From positions 325 through 58,524 of the forward strand of contig NPFB01000030.1 in the NCBI GenBank assembly GCA_014084085.1: 58,200 nucleotides of DNA, read 5' to 3'. Of this stretch, positions 39,545 to 50,058 are shown in pieces. The notes below the pieces were generated by a model. That model had not been told where the DNA came from and searched no databases. It saw nothing but the letters and a program-made list of their open reading frames with translations. Origin of the DNA: Hondaea fermentalgiana (Eukaryota; Sar; Bigyra; Thraustochytrida; Thraustochytriidae). The first letter of the stretch is position 1. Each line of letters opens with the position of its first letter. The position numbers were made by a program, and so were the translations under genes.

Positions 39545-41344
39545 CCCCCCTCCCCCCTCCTAGCTCGGAGCGTTTGCGTCTTCACGAAGAGGAGGATTCA
39601 CGAGGGAGTGTGCGCACCCCGGGGACGAGCAAATTGGGGACATTGGGACCCTTCGGCTGGGCTTGACGTGCTCGGCGCCGGTCAATCAGCGGCGAACTTG
39701 TGACATGGACTCGAGGACGCGCTGACGGCCCCGCACAGATGGGCCAGTCGGACGGACGGTCGAGGCAGCGCAAGCGCCAAGTCCCTCGCCTTGTCCGGGG
39801 CCTCGGCGCCTGCAGTGGCCCAATGTTCGGGCGTTGACCAAGTCACCAACTTGAAACTCGCGCACATGACGACACGAGGCGGCACTTGCTTGATCAATCG
39901 ATCAATCAATTGATCGAGCGCGGCAGGCTGTCCGGAGGGAGTGCCTGCCTGCCTGCCTGCCTGCCTGGTGCTTTTGGGACAATTCGCTCACATCGATTTC
40001 CTACAGTGAGAGTTCGTAACCGCTTCTCACCAAAACGATCAAATAGCCCCGACAACAGAAACAGTGGCCCCGCTGTCGCAAGCTGCCGCGAGCTGCTGCC
40101 GCGAGCTGCCAAAAATTGGCCAACCTTGGCCACACTGTGGCCTCTATGTCAAAACCGCCGACAATGCGAGTTCTTCTTGCTTTGCCAGCTTCTCCGAATG
40201 TTGCCAAACTAACTGTTTGGAGAGCTCTGGTGACTACTAACTCGCCGCCTCCACTTCTGATCCTCTCGAATCTCATCCCCCCTGGCCCCTTTTTCTTGCC
40301 AATCAGAGCGTCCATTCACTGGTATGTTTTGACAGCAAAAGGAGGCCCGGCCCCAGACCACCACGTCAGCCAGCAACCAGGGACAAGGTTCATTTAAATT
40401 TGACCCACCTGACTTGCAAGGACTTGCAACCAGGTCCAGGCGCATCCTGCATCCGCCTCTTGACCTACACACGCGCGCACAGACGCACAGACGCACGCAC
40501 ACCTTGGGACAAGCTAGCCAAACAAATGGATACCTCTCCAGAATGAGCTCGCCGCTGTGACACAAGGATGGAAAGAATGCTGATCTTGATCTTGATCTTT
40601 CTGTGCCAAAGTTCGCGCTCTTGACTCAGCTCGCATTGACTTTAAACTTAATTTCTGACTTCGGCGTTGGTTGCGGATTGGTTTCACCACCTTCCTCCCA
40701 TGATCACTGTTTTTCGCCGTCATAACGAAGGCCTACAGATATTTTACAGAGAAGGAAAAGGAAAGCGCTATGCTCACACGACGACCTCGACAATTTGCAC
40801 GCTAGTACATGGGCTGATGGCAGGTTGATCAACGAACGCCATTTCGCTGTCCGAGCAAATCCATGCAATGCCGATGGGGTCTTTCTCACTCAAAAAGGAG
40901 GATCCTGGATTACAGTACAGGCCCACATCGCCCTCGCAGGCAGCCAGCCAGCCCCCAGAAGCAGAGAGTCGCTTAGCCAGTGGCAGATCAGGCCCACCTC
41001 GATCCCCATGTGTATGATGAAATCAAGGCAGCACGCCCGGGAATTCCTTTTGCAGCCACGCACAAGCACAAGATAACATCATGAGTTTTATCAGAGCGTC
41101 GTCGTCATTGGCGCAATTGGGGTTGCGCAGTCGAAAACTTGGCGACCAACGACCAAAGGGGAAAGAAGCCTACGTGCAGGGCTGCGGCGCGGGGACCTGG
41201 GGCAGCGCGGCGCTTCATCGCGGCGCAGCACGGCAGTTGGCCCGCTCTTCTCTTCTCTTCTCTCCTTTCTGCTCGCTGCCCGTCGCCCGTCGCCCGTCGC
41301 TCTACGTACGCGTCGAAGCGTTTCCAAGAGAGCGAGTGGTGAGG

Positions 41345-41866
41345 ATGGGAGCCCCCAACCCGCCCAAGAAGGCCGTCAAGCGCGAGCAAGACGCCGCGGT
41401 TCTGGCGCAGGTCGAGGACGACGGCGACGAGAACACGCTCATTATCAAGTTCAAACCCGGCCAAAAGTAAGTCTTGAGCGAGATATGAAGCAACGACCCG
41501 GCCAAAAACAAGACTCACTCACTCACTAACCTTCTTTTCTCTTGTCTTCATCCATTGCACCACGAAAGAAAACCAACCCCACCTGGAGGCGAAGGCACGC
41601 GCGTATTCTACGAGACACTGTACAAGTAAGTTCTTCTTTATCAATACCATGAGCGGTTTCGATGAGCAGAATGCCAACGAGTCAATCTTTATTTTTAATC
41701 GTGGACCCTGCGCAGGCAAAATAATGACAGTCTCATTGCGCTGAACTGGTGCCTCACGTACGGCGTGCTCCCCATCAAGGAGGTCCCAGATGCTCTCGTC
41801 AGGCTTGAAAAGCTCAAGGCCGAGCATAAGGCGAACCTCGACAACCGACCTACCGATAAAAAATGA
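41345..41866 (+). CDS. Small conserved-looking eukaryotic protein, three exons
   Basis: Exons 41345-41466, 41569-41625 and 41716-41866 give 109 residues starting MGAPNPPKKAVKREQ. The ordered part (about 42-93) reads PTPPGGEGTRVFYETLYKQN, then ALNWCLTYGVLP, then a charged helix LVRLEKLKAEHKAN. It resembles, from memory only, small plant and protist proteins with a core like FYxSLxxQxPxSxMAxxWCLEHGLL, which are uncharacterised. Both introns have GTAAGT donors; intron 1 has a CACTAAC branch-like site about 40 bp before a pyrimidine-rich acceptor. The stop lies 223 bp from the convergent SUMO protease gene. Confidence 0.75.
41467..41568 (+). other. Intron 1 of the 109-residue gene
   Basis: 102 bp, GTAAGT donor, CTAAC branch-like site, pyrimidine-rich tract, GAAAG acceptor, phase 2. 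Confidence 0.85.
41626..41715 (+). other. Intron 2 of the 109-residue gene
   Basis: 90 bp, GTAAGT donor, GCGCAG acceptor, phase 2. Confidence 0.85.
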
Positions 41867-42088
41867 TCATGGGTCAAAAAATAGCAACGCTCTCTGTGAT
41901 GTCAACAATACCCGGGTTTTGCGTGCGCACTATAACAACAAGAGTCGATGACCCCTTTCTCTCTCCTGGAACACTTGCGAACAAATGACCACTCGAAGCA
42001 GCAGAGCGTAGGCTATTGGCCCAGGTCTATTTACTGCAATTGAAAAAATCGTTGGAGAAAATTATAAACATCAAATGCTTACTTGGAT

Positions 42089-45000
42089 TCAACTCAATGT
42101 TATCACCTCCACGTCGTCGGACTCAGTTTGGACTGCCTCCTTGCTCTCCTTCTTATCACGTACTGTCTGCGGCCACTTTTGGGGTTGAAAACGCGTCTTG
42201 ACGGAAATCTGGCTCGCGTCGTCCTTCAAGTCGTCATCCTCTTCATCACCCTCTTCCACTTTCATAGGCTGCTTCTCCGAGCACCCTTCCTTTCCTTTGT
42301 TATGTTCTGCGAAGCGTTTCGCGACTTCGATAGGATCCTCTTCTTTTAGCTCTTGCTCTGCTCCCCCCCTAGTTCGAGCTTTTTCCTTGGCAACATGTAC
42401 TTCCTCAACTTCCATGTCAGCGTCATCATTATTCTCCTTGATCTCCTTCACATCGAAACCATTCTCATCTTTGAGGAATTCCGCATCAGCATTGTTGTTG
42501 GTCTCGTAAATCTCCTCCACATCAGCATTGCCCTCCCCCTTGTCAGATTCCACGTCAGCATCATCGTCAATTCGCGAAGAGGCTTTCGACTTTGACCCGT
42601 TCTTGTTCTCCATGGCCTCCACAGCGGACTCTTCATCGCTCTCTGACTTGACACCTGCAGCAGACTCATCTTTCATCTTCTTTGTCACATCGACTTGCGC
42701 ATTAGAATCACCCTTTGTGTCATTGTCGAGCTTCGCGCCTTCTTCTTGTTCTTCTTCTTGTTCTTCCTCTTGCTCCTCCCTTTTCTTCGTGCCGACTTGC
42801 ATGGTAGCATCGTCGGGGTTGCGGGCATCCGCAACTTCAGCATCGTCCTTTTCGTGACTGATTGTGCCGGAGTCCGCGATGCCTCTTTCCTCAAAGTTAT
42901 CCTTCCTTGAAGCCTCAGCGTCGCAATCGCGGTCATCGCTCCGGGGCTCTTCCTTGGTAGCCTCCACCCCTGGACCTGCGTCGTCCTTTTTGATTTCCTC
43001 GGCCTCGACCTCATCCGTCGACTCTTCTTCGGCATCTTGCTCCTGCGCCTTGTGCGCTAGCAATTCTTCATATTGCGCATGCAAGTCCTTCATCAACCGA
43101 CGCATATCTCGTCGCACGTGCTCGAACTCACCCCACGTCAACGCCCTTACTGCATCAATGACCTCCTCATTTGTGACCTTGTCCTCCGAGCATGACTTGT
43201 ATTTGGTTCGGAGTACCTCCTCCACGTAACGCACGACAAAGACTCCGCAGTCGTAATAATTGGGCTGCGTTGTGACGTCCAGTTGACGCGAAGGAAGATT
43301 GTCGAACGTCATTGCCAGCGCTGCAACATCGTCTTCATTCGACTCATAGCCCTCCGTTTTAGGGGCACGGTCTCTGAAGATATTCTGCAAATACGTCTCA
43401 ATGACAGTAATGACCTTTTTCTTGCGATGGGATCCAAGCGAATCCATGAAAAGAACCTGAGGCTTTTTTTCTGGATCGTACTTGGCGAATGGCTTCCAAT
43501 ACGACGACCCCACCGGGGATGTCGCACGCGATTGAGGCAAAGGAGATGTTGCGGAAGACACTGAAGACGACGCCTGCCGCGTACGAGATATGGGAGCATC
43601 CGATGCGTGCGCAGAGGTCATCTTTTCATCATCTTTCTCTCTGCCAGACACGATGGACTCAATCGTCGAAGCGAAATACTTGGAGCTCTTTCCCTCTTGC
43701 TTTGCGGAGACCGCCTTCTCATCTTCGGAGCGCGTCTTTGCGTGAGCATCGCGGCTGACCGTGTGCTCTTGCTCTTGCATTTTTGTATCCTGATTCATCT
43801 TAGACTCGGTGCCGCCGCCGCCGCCACCGCCCTCAGCAGTGCTGTCCACAATTATTGGATCATCGTCTTCGTTGTCTATCACGACTTTGCTGATGCCGTC
43901 ACGTTCATCACGACTGGCAACGCTGTCACACCTGCGTTTGGCGCCAGACTTTTCCTTTGAAGGATTTTCCGAATCATGAGTCTTGCCGTAGGATGTCAAA
44001 AAAGCTGGAGGATTAGAAGCTGTCGATAGCAGATTGATGCCCGCACGCGTTTCCGTCATAGGCTGCGTCGAAGCGGCTTCTCTGCCCTCGTCCTTGATCT
44101 CCTCTCCCGTCTTTGGCAACTGCGCTTCTTCATCTTTGTTAACACGCCCACACGAGCGCCGAGCGCTCCCTGACGCAAAAGCTCCTCCTCCACGTTTCGC
44201 AGTTTTTGTGGAGGGGACCCGCGACGTTGAAGAGTGGCGGGCTTCTTTTGAGTCTTCAACGCCTCGGTGTTCTGATTTTTTGACTTCAGATTGAGACATA
44301 CAAGTTTCGTAGCCGTTGTCCCCGCTGTCGTCGCTCACTTGCACATCACGCTGAAACTTTGTCGACTTGGACTCAATATGTGTCTCTTGTTTCTGCTTGT
44401 TGCCACCCGCGCGGGTTTCTGAAAATGAGGAAGAAGAAGAAGTAGACGATGACGATGACGACGAAGATCGAGGCCTCCTCAACCCACGTTTGGTCCACGA
44501 CCTTTCCGCGCCGTTCGTGTCAGGCGACCTCTCGTCCTTGGCGACATTCTTGCCATTCGAGTCGGCATCGGTCTCGCCAAATGCATGACCGCTCGCAGTA
44601 TCGTCAGCAACACTGTCGCCCGCAGTGGATCGAGGCTCAAGGTCCTGGGACTCGACAGTTTGCGCAGTAAACATATTTTGCTGACGAATTTGTTCGTTTT
44701 GCACATACGCTGGGATCTGATGGGCGTTGAGTACCACGACAACACTCCAATGCAGAGCATCGTTGATGGGGAAAATGAGAGTCTCCTTTTGAAAGAGATC
44801 CACCTTGCGCCCCCACCTCCGCGTCCAGTCAAAGAGCGCCTCGTTGGCATCCACCTCATTGCTCTCCTTATCGTGCCGCCACTTACGCTTCGAAACATCG
44901 AACATGCGCTTGACAAAGAGCGAGCTATACGCATATACCTTTTCGTGCATGTGCGATTTCGCCTCGGGCCATTTGTCAAGCAGATAACGAATGTAAAAGT

Positions 45001-46714
45001 CAATGATAATGTCGTTCAGGAAAACGCCTTCCTCCGTGCGTTGCGCATCTTCCTTTGTGACGCTAATCTTGTACTTGTCCATCAGGACTGGATACGTAAA
45101 GTAAATATCTTGCAGCTCTCCCTCGCTAAAAGTGAATTCGCGATTCTCTTTGGCTCTTGAGCGCGTCATACGACCAAATCGCCCCTCTTCCCCGTCGTCA
45201 TCTTCGAGCGTTAGAACCTCGCTCACCGACTTTTTCCGGGAACCACATGAGCGCGCGTCAGAGGATGAATCCCGACGATAGAGACTTTTCCTCGTCGCGC
45301 GAGCACCTCGCTCACTGCCCAGGAGCGCCGGACCTGTTCTATTGGATTTCCTTTTGAGTATCGAATAGACTTTGTTTTCGCTGCCGCTGCCGCCGCTGTT
45401 GCGGCTACCATTGTTGGTGGCAAGTTTTGTCATGGAGCGAGTTTTTGGCACAGAATTGTCTTCGCGGTCTTTAGAGGAGACCTTTGGGAAATTGTCCGGA
45501 ATTGTTTTGGAACTCGAAAAGGCGTTGAGAATTGAGCGCGGCAGGTATGCCGCACTCTGCATTCCCCTTTGCTTGTAAAAGTCCCTGGCAAATATGATAC
45601 ATTCGACCAGACTATTTTTCTCTTTTTGAGAAACGGTCTTTGACGAGCCTCCCTCACGCCAGTGTTGCACTTTGACTCTTTCTCGCTTCAACAACTCGTG
45701 AAGCTGCTGCATGAGCTTCTTGCTCCCCACGATACTGAACATTTTACAATGAAACGTGGTCACCGAGGTCTCTGGGAAGGCCGCGACCTGGACAGGACAC
45801 TTGAGCGCGATGACGAGCATCCGCAATTGTCCTTTGTTTTTATTAGACATATCTCCGAGCCCGTGGAAAGTGTGCGGGACATCATGCTCAATGGCGACTT
45901 CGATGTTCATGTATTTTGCCCGAACACAAGGAATCACCTCGAATTCGGAAATTTGAGACCAGGCCAAGTGGCTCTCAAAGAGGCCATTTGTCGCCCGAAT
46001 CCACGGATTACGACGGACGCCTCTGACCACCGTAGAGGTGGGTTCTTTGCAACTGGCAGCCGCATACATGGCGTCTCCAGCCTTATCCAATAGGATTATC
46101 ATACTTGGGCGATACGGTGAGTCTCGCTGATCATCAGACTCTGCAAAGGACCGTGCGCCAGTTTGAGATACTTGTGAGTTCGCGCTCTCGTATTCTTTGT
46201 CGTTGTCGACATCGATAACGTTATTGTTTGGTGCATCGACGTTTCTTTTCCCCCTTTTCGCCCGAATATCATCCCCTTCCGGCAAGCGCGGCCTGCGCTT
46301 CCTGCCTGATGGACCGCCTTGAAGAACAGGCCGACTGGATGGGCTGCCCTGCGTACTTGACAATGAATGCGTTGTGCTCAATTCGAAGCGAGCATTTGAA
46401 CGAGGTTTGCGTTCCGCACGTGATCTTTTCCCGGATGCCGACATCGCAGGATCTTGTGCATGATGAGCGATCATGGCCTGCCGTTGCGCAAACGCACTTG
46501 TTGGCTCCTCTTTTAACGATTTGAGGAATGTTTTCTTTCCATAGGCTTTGAGCTGACGTGGTTTTGAATTTCTCCGTTTCTTGATGGAGTCCTTTTGCGG
46601 TGTTTTCACTCCATCCATGACGTCGTCGAGATCGGCGATTCCATCTTCAATTTGATCATCCTCGGGCTCGTTCGACTTCCCTCTCTTAGGAGATCTGGCG
46701 CGTTTAGAAGACAT
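42089..46714 (-). CDS. SUMO-specific protease, Ulp2/SENP6-7-like, with large catalytic insertion
   Basis: 1541 residues from the only ATG near the 5' end (46714). C48 cysteine proteases of this type trim SUMO chains, usually in the nucleus. The N-terminus is basic (KRARSPKRGK). A folded region at about 195-350 (RPSMIILLDKAGDAMYAA onward) may be a PH-like module. The catalytic domain starts near residue 560 (FTFSEGELQDIYF, then EGVFLNDIIIDFYIRYLL). The triad is H655 in DALHWSVVVV, D1091 in LFMDSLGSH and C1156 in NYYDCGVFVVRYVE, with oxyanion Q1150. About 435 disordered, charged residues lie between His and Asp. The C-terminal 350 residues are highly acidic (Glu/Asp/Lys), and the protein ends in DDVEVITLS, which fits a SUMO-interacting motif. 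Confidence 0.92.
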   Translation of the reverse strand: MSSKRARSPKRGKSNEPEDDQIEDGIADLDDVMDGVKTPQKDSIKKRRNSKPRQLKAYGKKTFLKSLKEEPTSAFAQRQAMIAHHAQDPAMSASGKRSRAERKPRSNARFELSTTHSLSSTQGSPSSRPVLQGGPSGRKRRPRLPEGDDIRAKRGKRNVDAPNNNVIDVDNDKEYESANSQVSQTGARSFAESDDQRDSPYRPSMIILLDKAGDAMYAAASCKEPTSTVVRGVRRNPWIRATNGLFESHLAWSQISEFEVIPCVRAKYMNIEVAIEHDVPHTFHGLGDMSNKNKGQLRMLVIALKCPVQVAAFPETSVTTFHCKMFSIVGSKKLMQQLHELLKRERVKVQHWREGGSSKTVSQKEKNSLVECIIFARDFYKQRGMQSAAYLPRSILNAFSSSKTIPDNFPKVSSKDREDNSVPKTRSMTKLATNNGSRNSGGSGSENKVYSILKRKSNRTGPALLGSERGARATRKSLYRRDSSSDARSCGSRKKSVSEVLTLEDDDGEEGRFGRMTRSRAKENREFTFSEGELQDIYFTYPVLMDKYKISVTKEDAQRTEEGVFLNDIIIDFYIRYLLDKWPEAKSHMHEKVYAYSSLFVKRMFDVSKRKWRHDKESNEVDANEALFDWTRRWGRKVDLFQKETLIFPINDALHWSVVVVLNAHQIPAYVQNEQIRQQNMFTAQTVESQDLEPRSTAGDSVADDTASGHAFGETDADSNGKNVAKDERSPDTNGAERSWTKRGLRRPRSSSSSSSSTSSSSSFSETRAGGNKQKQETHIESKSTKFQRDVQVSDDSGDNGYETCMSQSEVKKSEHRGVEDSKEARHSSTSRVPSTKTAKRGGGAFASGSARRSCGRVNKDEEAQLPKTGEEIKDEGREAASTQPMTETRAGINLLSTASNPPAFLTSYGKTHDSENPSKEKSGAKRRCDSVASRDERDGISKVVIDNEDDDPIIVDSTAEGGGGGGGTESKMNQDTKMQEQEHTVSRDAHAKTRSEDEKAVSAKQEGKSSKYFASTIESIVSGREKDDEKMTSAHASDAPISRTRQASSSVSSATSPLPQSRATSPVGSSYWKPFAKYDPEKKPQVLFMDSLGSHRKKKVITVIETYLQNIFRDRAPKTEGYESNEDDVAALAMTFDNLPSRQLDVTTQPNYYDCGVFVVRYVEEVLRTKYKSCSEDKVTNEEVIDAVRALTWGEFEHVRRDMRRLMKDLHAQYEELLAHKAQEQDAEEESTDEVEAEEIKKDDAGPGVEATKEEPRSDDRDCDAEASRKDNFEERGIADSGTISHEKDDAEVADARNPDDATMQVGTKKREEQEEEQEEEQEEGAKLDNDTKGDSNAQVDVTKKMKDESAAGVKSESDEESAVEAMENKNGSKSKASSRIDDDADVESDKGEGNADVEEIYETNNNADAEFLKDENGFDVKEIKENNDDADMEVEEVHVAKEKARTRGGAEQELKEEDPIEVAKRFAEHNKGKEGCSEKQPMKVEEGDEEDDDLKDDASQISVKTRFQPQKWPQTVRDKKESKEAVQTESDDVEVITLS

Positions 46715-47979
46715 CCCGCACGTCGCGTGGCACGGGCACGTCACGCAGGCCGGAGTTGACTGGCAAAGAGAAACAACGCTTGCGGCCGACGCAACAACAA
46801 AGGATGGATGTCTGCGAGTTTTCGACCCCTCAGCCGGACGCGCTCGCGGCGCGCGACAAAGCACGCCTTGCGTTTCCTATGCGCGGCTCAGGCGAGCAAA
46901 GGCAGGCGGCCGAGGGCCCGGCCCCGGCGCGGCGCCCCGCGCAGACGACTTGCACAAGCAAGCGCGCTCCTCGCCGCGCAGGAGCGCTCTCCTATTTCGC
47001 CATTGTTGAAGAAGTAGTGTCACGATACTAACCACAATCTCGAAACCGCTCGAGCGTTAGACGTTTCATCAACCGACGTCTCCGCGCTCGCGCCCTATTA
47101 TAGCACTCTACACTACGACTTGCACGAACAAGTGCTCGCTCGCTCGCTCGCTCGCGCCGGCAGGTGGCCGCTGCCAACCGCGCGCTCACCCGTGCAAGCC
47201 ATTCCTCTAGGCTGTCGATCGTCCCTGGCAGAAAGAGGCCCTGTCTTGGCATGGCTCGAGTCGAAAGGAAGAAAGTCCCAGACTCGGGTGTCCACGATCG
47301 ACGATGACGACCTGGGGCCCGCTACACGCGAGCGAGTCTTTCGTTCTCAAGCTCGACGTCCAATCTGTCGCAGCTGCAGCGGAGTTCAAGACCGTGCGCG
47401 TCCGCGACCGAAGCCTGCGCGAGGGGGTCACTCCGCCGGACGCAATCTGCGCGAGTCCGTCGAGCCGAGGCGCTGGGCGATCAGGCTGAGGGAGCTAGCT
47501 TCCTTGCTCCGAACAGAGAGCGAGCAAGCAAAGCGAGCGAGGTCTGGCTTAGCTTAGCCTCGATTGACGGAATCGAAGCCGCCCGTCAGGTCGCCATTCC
47601 GGATGCAACTTGGCGCGGAGTAGACCTGGCTCCTGCATCGCGTCGCAGCCAGCCAGGAGAACGAACCTCGTACAGCGATGGTGAGTGAGTGCGTTGGCTG
47701 GCTGGCTGGCTGGTTGGCGAAAACCGTTGCTTCGGTTGATGGCGGAGTCTGGGTGAGTTAGTGAATGAATCAATGAATGAATGAATGAAGGAGCGAAGGC
47801 CATTGGAGCGTGACTTGCAGGCAGCTCTCACTGCCATCGCACACCGAACCGACACGCTTTCGTCAGCACATGATGGACTGCTGGACAAATTGAGGGTGAA
47901 AGGACCAGAGAGCAGAACCGTATTGGGAGGGTCTGGGAGGCTCGCGAGGAGCTTCGCTACGACCGGGACGAGATAGGTC
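46715..47979. promoter_or_regulatory. Divergent spacer, SUMO protease / hydrolase genes
   Basis: 1265 bp containing both 5' regions. It shows CTCGC repeats at 47138-47156, GGCTGGCTGGCTGG at 47697-47713 and (GAAT)n at 47762-47790. The SUMO-protease frame is open to 46864 but without an ATG. No gene is seen. Confidence 0.65.
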
Positions 47980-49113
47980 ATGGCGACGCATGAAGATGCA
48001 GCTTCGATGGCGAAGACGCAAGAGAGGAGAACGGCTTTGCGCGGGCCCCAGATTCATGTGAATAGCGAAGATACGCGGATGCAGAGAATCCTGGGCCGCA
48101 TGAAGCTTGAGGCCTTTGAGCCGACATGGTGGGCAAAGTCCGCATATCCGCAAATGGCCCTTTTCGGCTTTTGGCAGGCCACGCACCTGCTGCGCAACTC
48201 CTTCGAACGCACCATCCTCGTTTGCGAGGATGGCGGCGAGGTCGCCGTCGACAGACTCTTGGAGCCCCGCGGCAGCGAGTTGCCTGAAGATGCGCCGCTC
48301 GCCATCTTTCTGCACACGTTGACTGGCGGGCGGTACGATACAACTGAATTTATGAGATACGCGCTCCAGCGTGGCTGGCGGCCCTTCTTGCTCGTGAGAC
48401 GCGGGCATTTGGGAGACTTTCTCAAGGCTCCAAAGTTCAATATTCTGGGCTGCAAAGATGACACGCAGCTGATGATGGATCACATTGCTGGCAAGTGGCC
48501 CAAGGCGCGCTTCATTGGCGGTATTGGCATCAGCGCCGGGTCGGGACAGATTGTCTCCTACATTTCAAAGCAGCGGGAGGGCGGGCCTGTGCAAGCAGCG
48601 GTCTCGCTTTGTCCGGCATACTCATTGCTCGAATCCATGGACCGCCTTCGCACGCAAAACCCTTTCATGGAGCGATTTCTGCTCGCAAACTTGAAGCTTT
48701 TCTTTCTCGCCCCCAATCGTTCACTCCTAAAGGATATTGAAGGCTACCATACGGCAATGAGCAGCTCCACAACGTGTGAGTTTATCCAAGCCTCCCACAA
48801 GCTTGCAGGCTATGAATCCACGGAGGCCTTTATTGAGGCCACGGACCCGGTCCTTTCGTGTCATGAGAACAAAGTCCCTTGCCTGATTCTCAATGCTGCC
48901 GACGACCCGGTCTGTGTTCGCGAGAACATCAAGGTCGATCTTGCCACAAGTCTCTCGAACTTTGCGCTCCTCATCACCGAACAAGGCTCCCATATCGCCT
49001 TTCGCGAGGGGTCGCTAGGCGCTTCATCCTACATGCATCGTCTCGCCATGGACTTTCTCGAAGCGAGCATGGCCGAGCATTCTCACGCGAATGCTCCTCG
49101 TACCCAGCTTTGA
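47980..49113 (+). CDS. Alpha/beta-hydrolase (YheT/ABHD1-3-like), copy 1
   Basis: 377 residues. Fold and motifs match the EMB8/YheT/ABHD1-3 group of serine hydrolases, which act on lipid esters or phospholipids. Visible: strand and oxyanion region LAIFLHTLTGG (107-117), RGWRPFLLVRRGH (131-143), nucleophile elbow GISAGS with S185, acid D308 or D309 in LNAADDPVC, and H338 in GSHIAF. Most of the family has a GxSLGGN elbow, so GISAGS is a departure. No signal peptide; a membrane-proximal hydrophobic stretch may lie near 57-72 (PQMALFGFWQATHLL). A paralogue follows in tandem. Substrate unknown. Confidence 0.85.
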   Translation: MATHEDAASMAKTQERRTALRGPQIHVNSEDTRMQRILGRMKLEAFEPTWWAKSAYPQMALFGFWQATHLLRNSFERTILVCEDGGEVAVDRLLEPRGSELPEDAPLAIFLHTLTGGRYDTTEFMRYALQRGWRPFLLVRRGHLGDFLKAPKFNILGCKDDTQLMMDHIAGKWPKARFIGGIGISAGSGQIVSYISKQREGGPVQAAVSLCPAYSLLESMDRLRTQNPFMERFLLANLKLFFLAPNRSLLKDIEGYHTAMSSSTTCEFIQASHKLAGYESTEAFIEATDPVLSCHENKVPCLILNAADDPVCVRENIKVDLATSLSNFALLITEQGSHIAFREGSLGASSYMHRLAMDFLEASMAEHSHANAPRTQL

Positions 49114-49276
49114 TGCTCCTACGAAGATCTACCAAACAAAAAAAAAACTGAAGAGATTTTTTTTTCAAAAAAAAAATAGAAAGTGAAAAATTTGTGCGTG
49201 TTCATGTCGCCGAGTTGCCAAAACGATGAGCACCTCAATCTGACAGGCTTCGATTCCTTCGCGCTCGTCAGCATAC

Positions 49277-49323
<47 letters not shown>

Positions 49324-49412
49324 GGCTTGCTGGCTTGCTGGCTTGCTGGCTTGCTGGCTTGCTCGCTTGCTCGCTTGCTCGCTTGCTCGCCTGCTTGCTT
49401 GATGGCTTGCTG
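49277..49412. repeat. (GCTT)n and (GCTGGCTT)n compound microsatellite
   Basis: Eleven pure GCTT units, then about five GCTGGCTT units, then GCTCGCTT units. It is the complement of the AAGC array that follows at 49552. Confidence 0.95.
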
Positions 49413-49551
49413 GCCCTTCATTCACCCACGGTGCGTCGCCCTCCTAGATCGCAGTTGGATTCACGCGGTCATCGCGACGCGAAAGAATCCGAACCGACGG
49501 TTGGCGGTCGTGCCACCGAGTTCAAGTTGGCCGAAGACGCAGTGCGAGCTG

Positions 49552-49596
49552 CAAGCAAGCGAGCAAGCAAGCAAGCAAGCAAGCGAGCGAGCGAGC
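49552..49596. repeat. (AAGC)n microsatellite
   Basis: About eleven AAGC/GAGC units, in inverted orientation to the GCTT array at 49277-49412. Confidence 0.95.
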
Positions 49597-50058
49597 TTTG
49601 CAGACCCAGCGCAGACGCGGGTTGCTGTCAGTCATGCGGAGGCCGAGTCGGCCAGGCAAGCAAACATTCAGCCGGGCCCGGGACGAGCGTTAATCATCAA
49701 CCTGGCGCGAATGGGTGGCGCGAACAGGTGGCGCAAATGATGGCCCACGATCCATGCACACTTGCACGCTTGTAAACAAACCAACGGCACGCCAGGCTTG
49801 AGCAACGAACGGACGGCCAACGCGCAACGAAGCCTCACCGAGCGTGGATATTTCCTCCCCAGCTGTCTGTCAACCGGCATAGAGCAACCTGCAACAAGGC
49901 CCAGGGCAGCGCGTAATCGCTTTCCCCTTTTTGCAATGCCCTGGTGCCTCGGCGGTAACCTCGCCTGCCGCGATTTGACCGTGAGGACGAACCCTGGTTG
50001 CATCAAACACCAAAGCCCAACTTCCTTCGACAACAAAGATACATACGAGTGAGAAACC

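Larger units (their letters stand above)
37724..41344. other. Divergent 3.6-kb spacer, no supported gene
   Basis: Between the PEX11-like gene and the 109-residue gene. It has GC-rich CTCTGCTCCG repeats at 37740-37800, a 12-bp tandem repeat at 38593-38684, 10-bp CCTTGGCTCG repeats at 38810-38848, a long inverted-repeat element at 39295-39544 and AT-richer DNA from 40010 to 41080. Short frames here show no recognisable protein. Confidence 0.75.
49114..50058. other. Spacer between the tandem hydrolases, with opposed microsatellites
   Basis: 945 bp. A run of A on both strands near 49137-49170 is followed by a (GCTT)n/(GCTGGCTT)n array at 49277-49412 and, 140 bp on, by the complementary (AAGC)n array at 49552-49596. 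The rest shows no gene. Confidence 0.8.

Noticed and set aside
49240..49262. tRNA B-box-like GGCTTCGATTCC
   Set aside because: The flanking bases do not form a T stem, and there is no A box or acceptor stem at the right distance.
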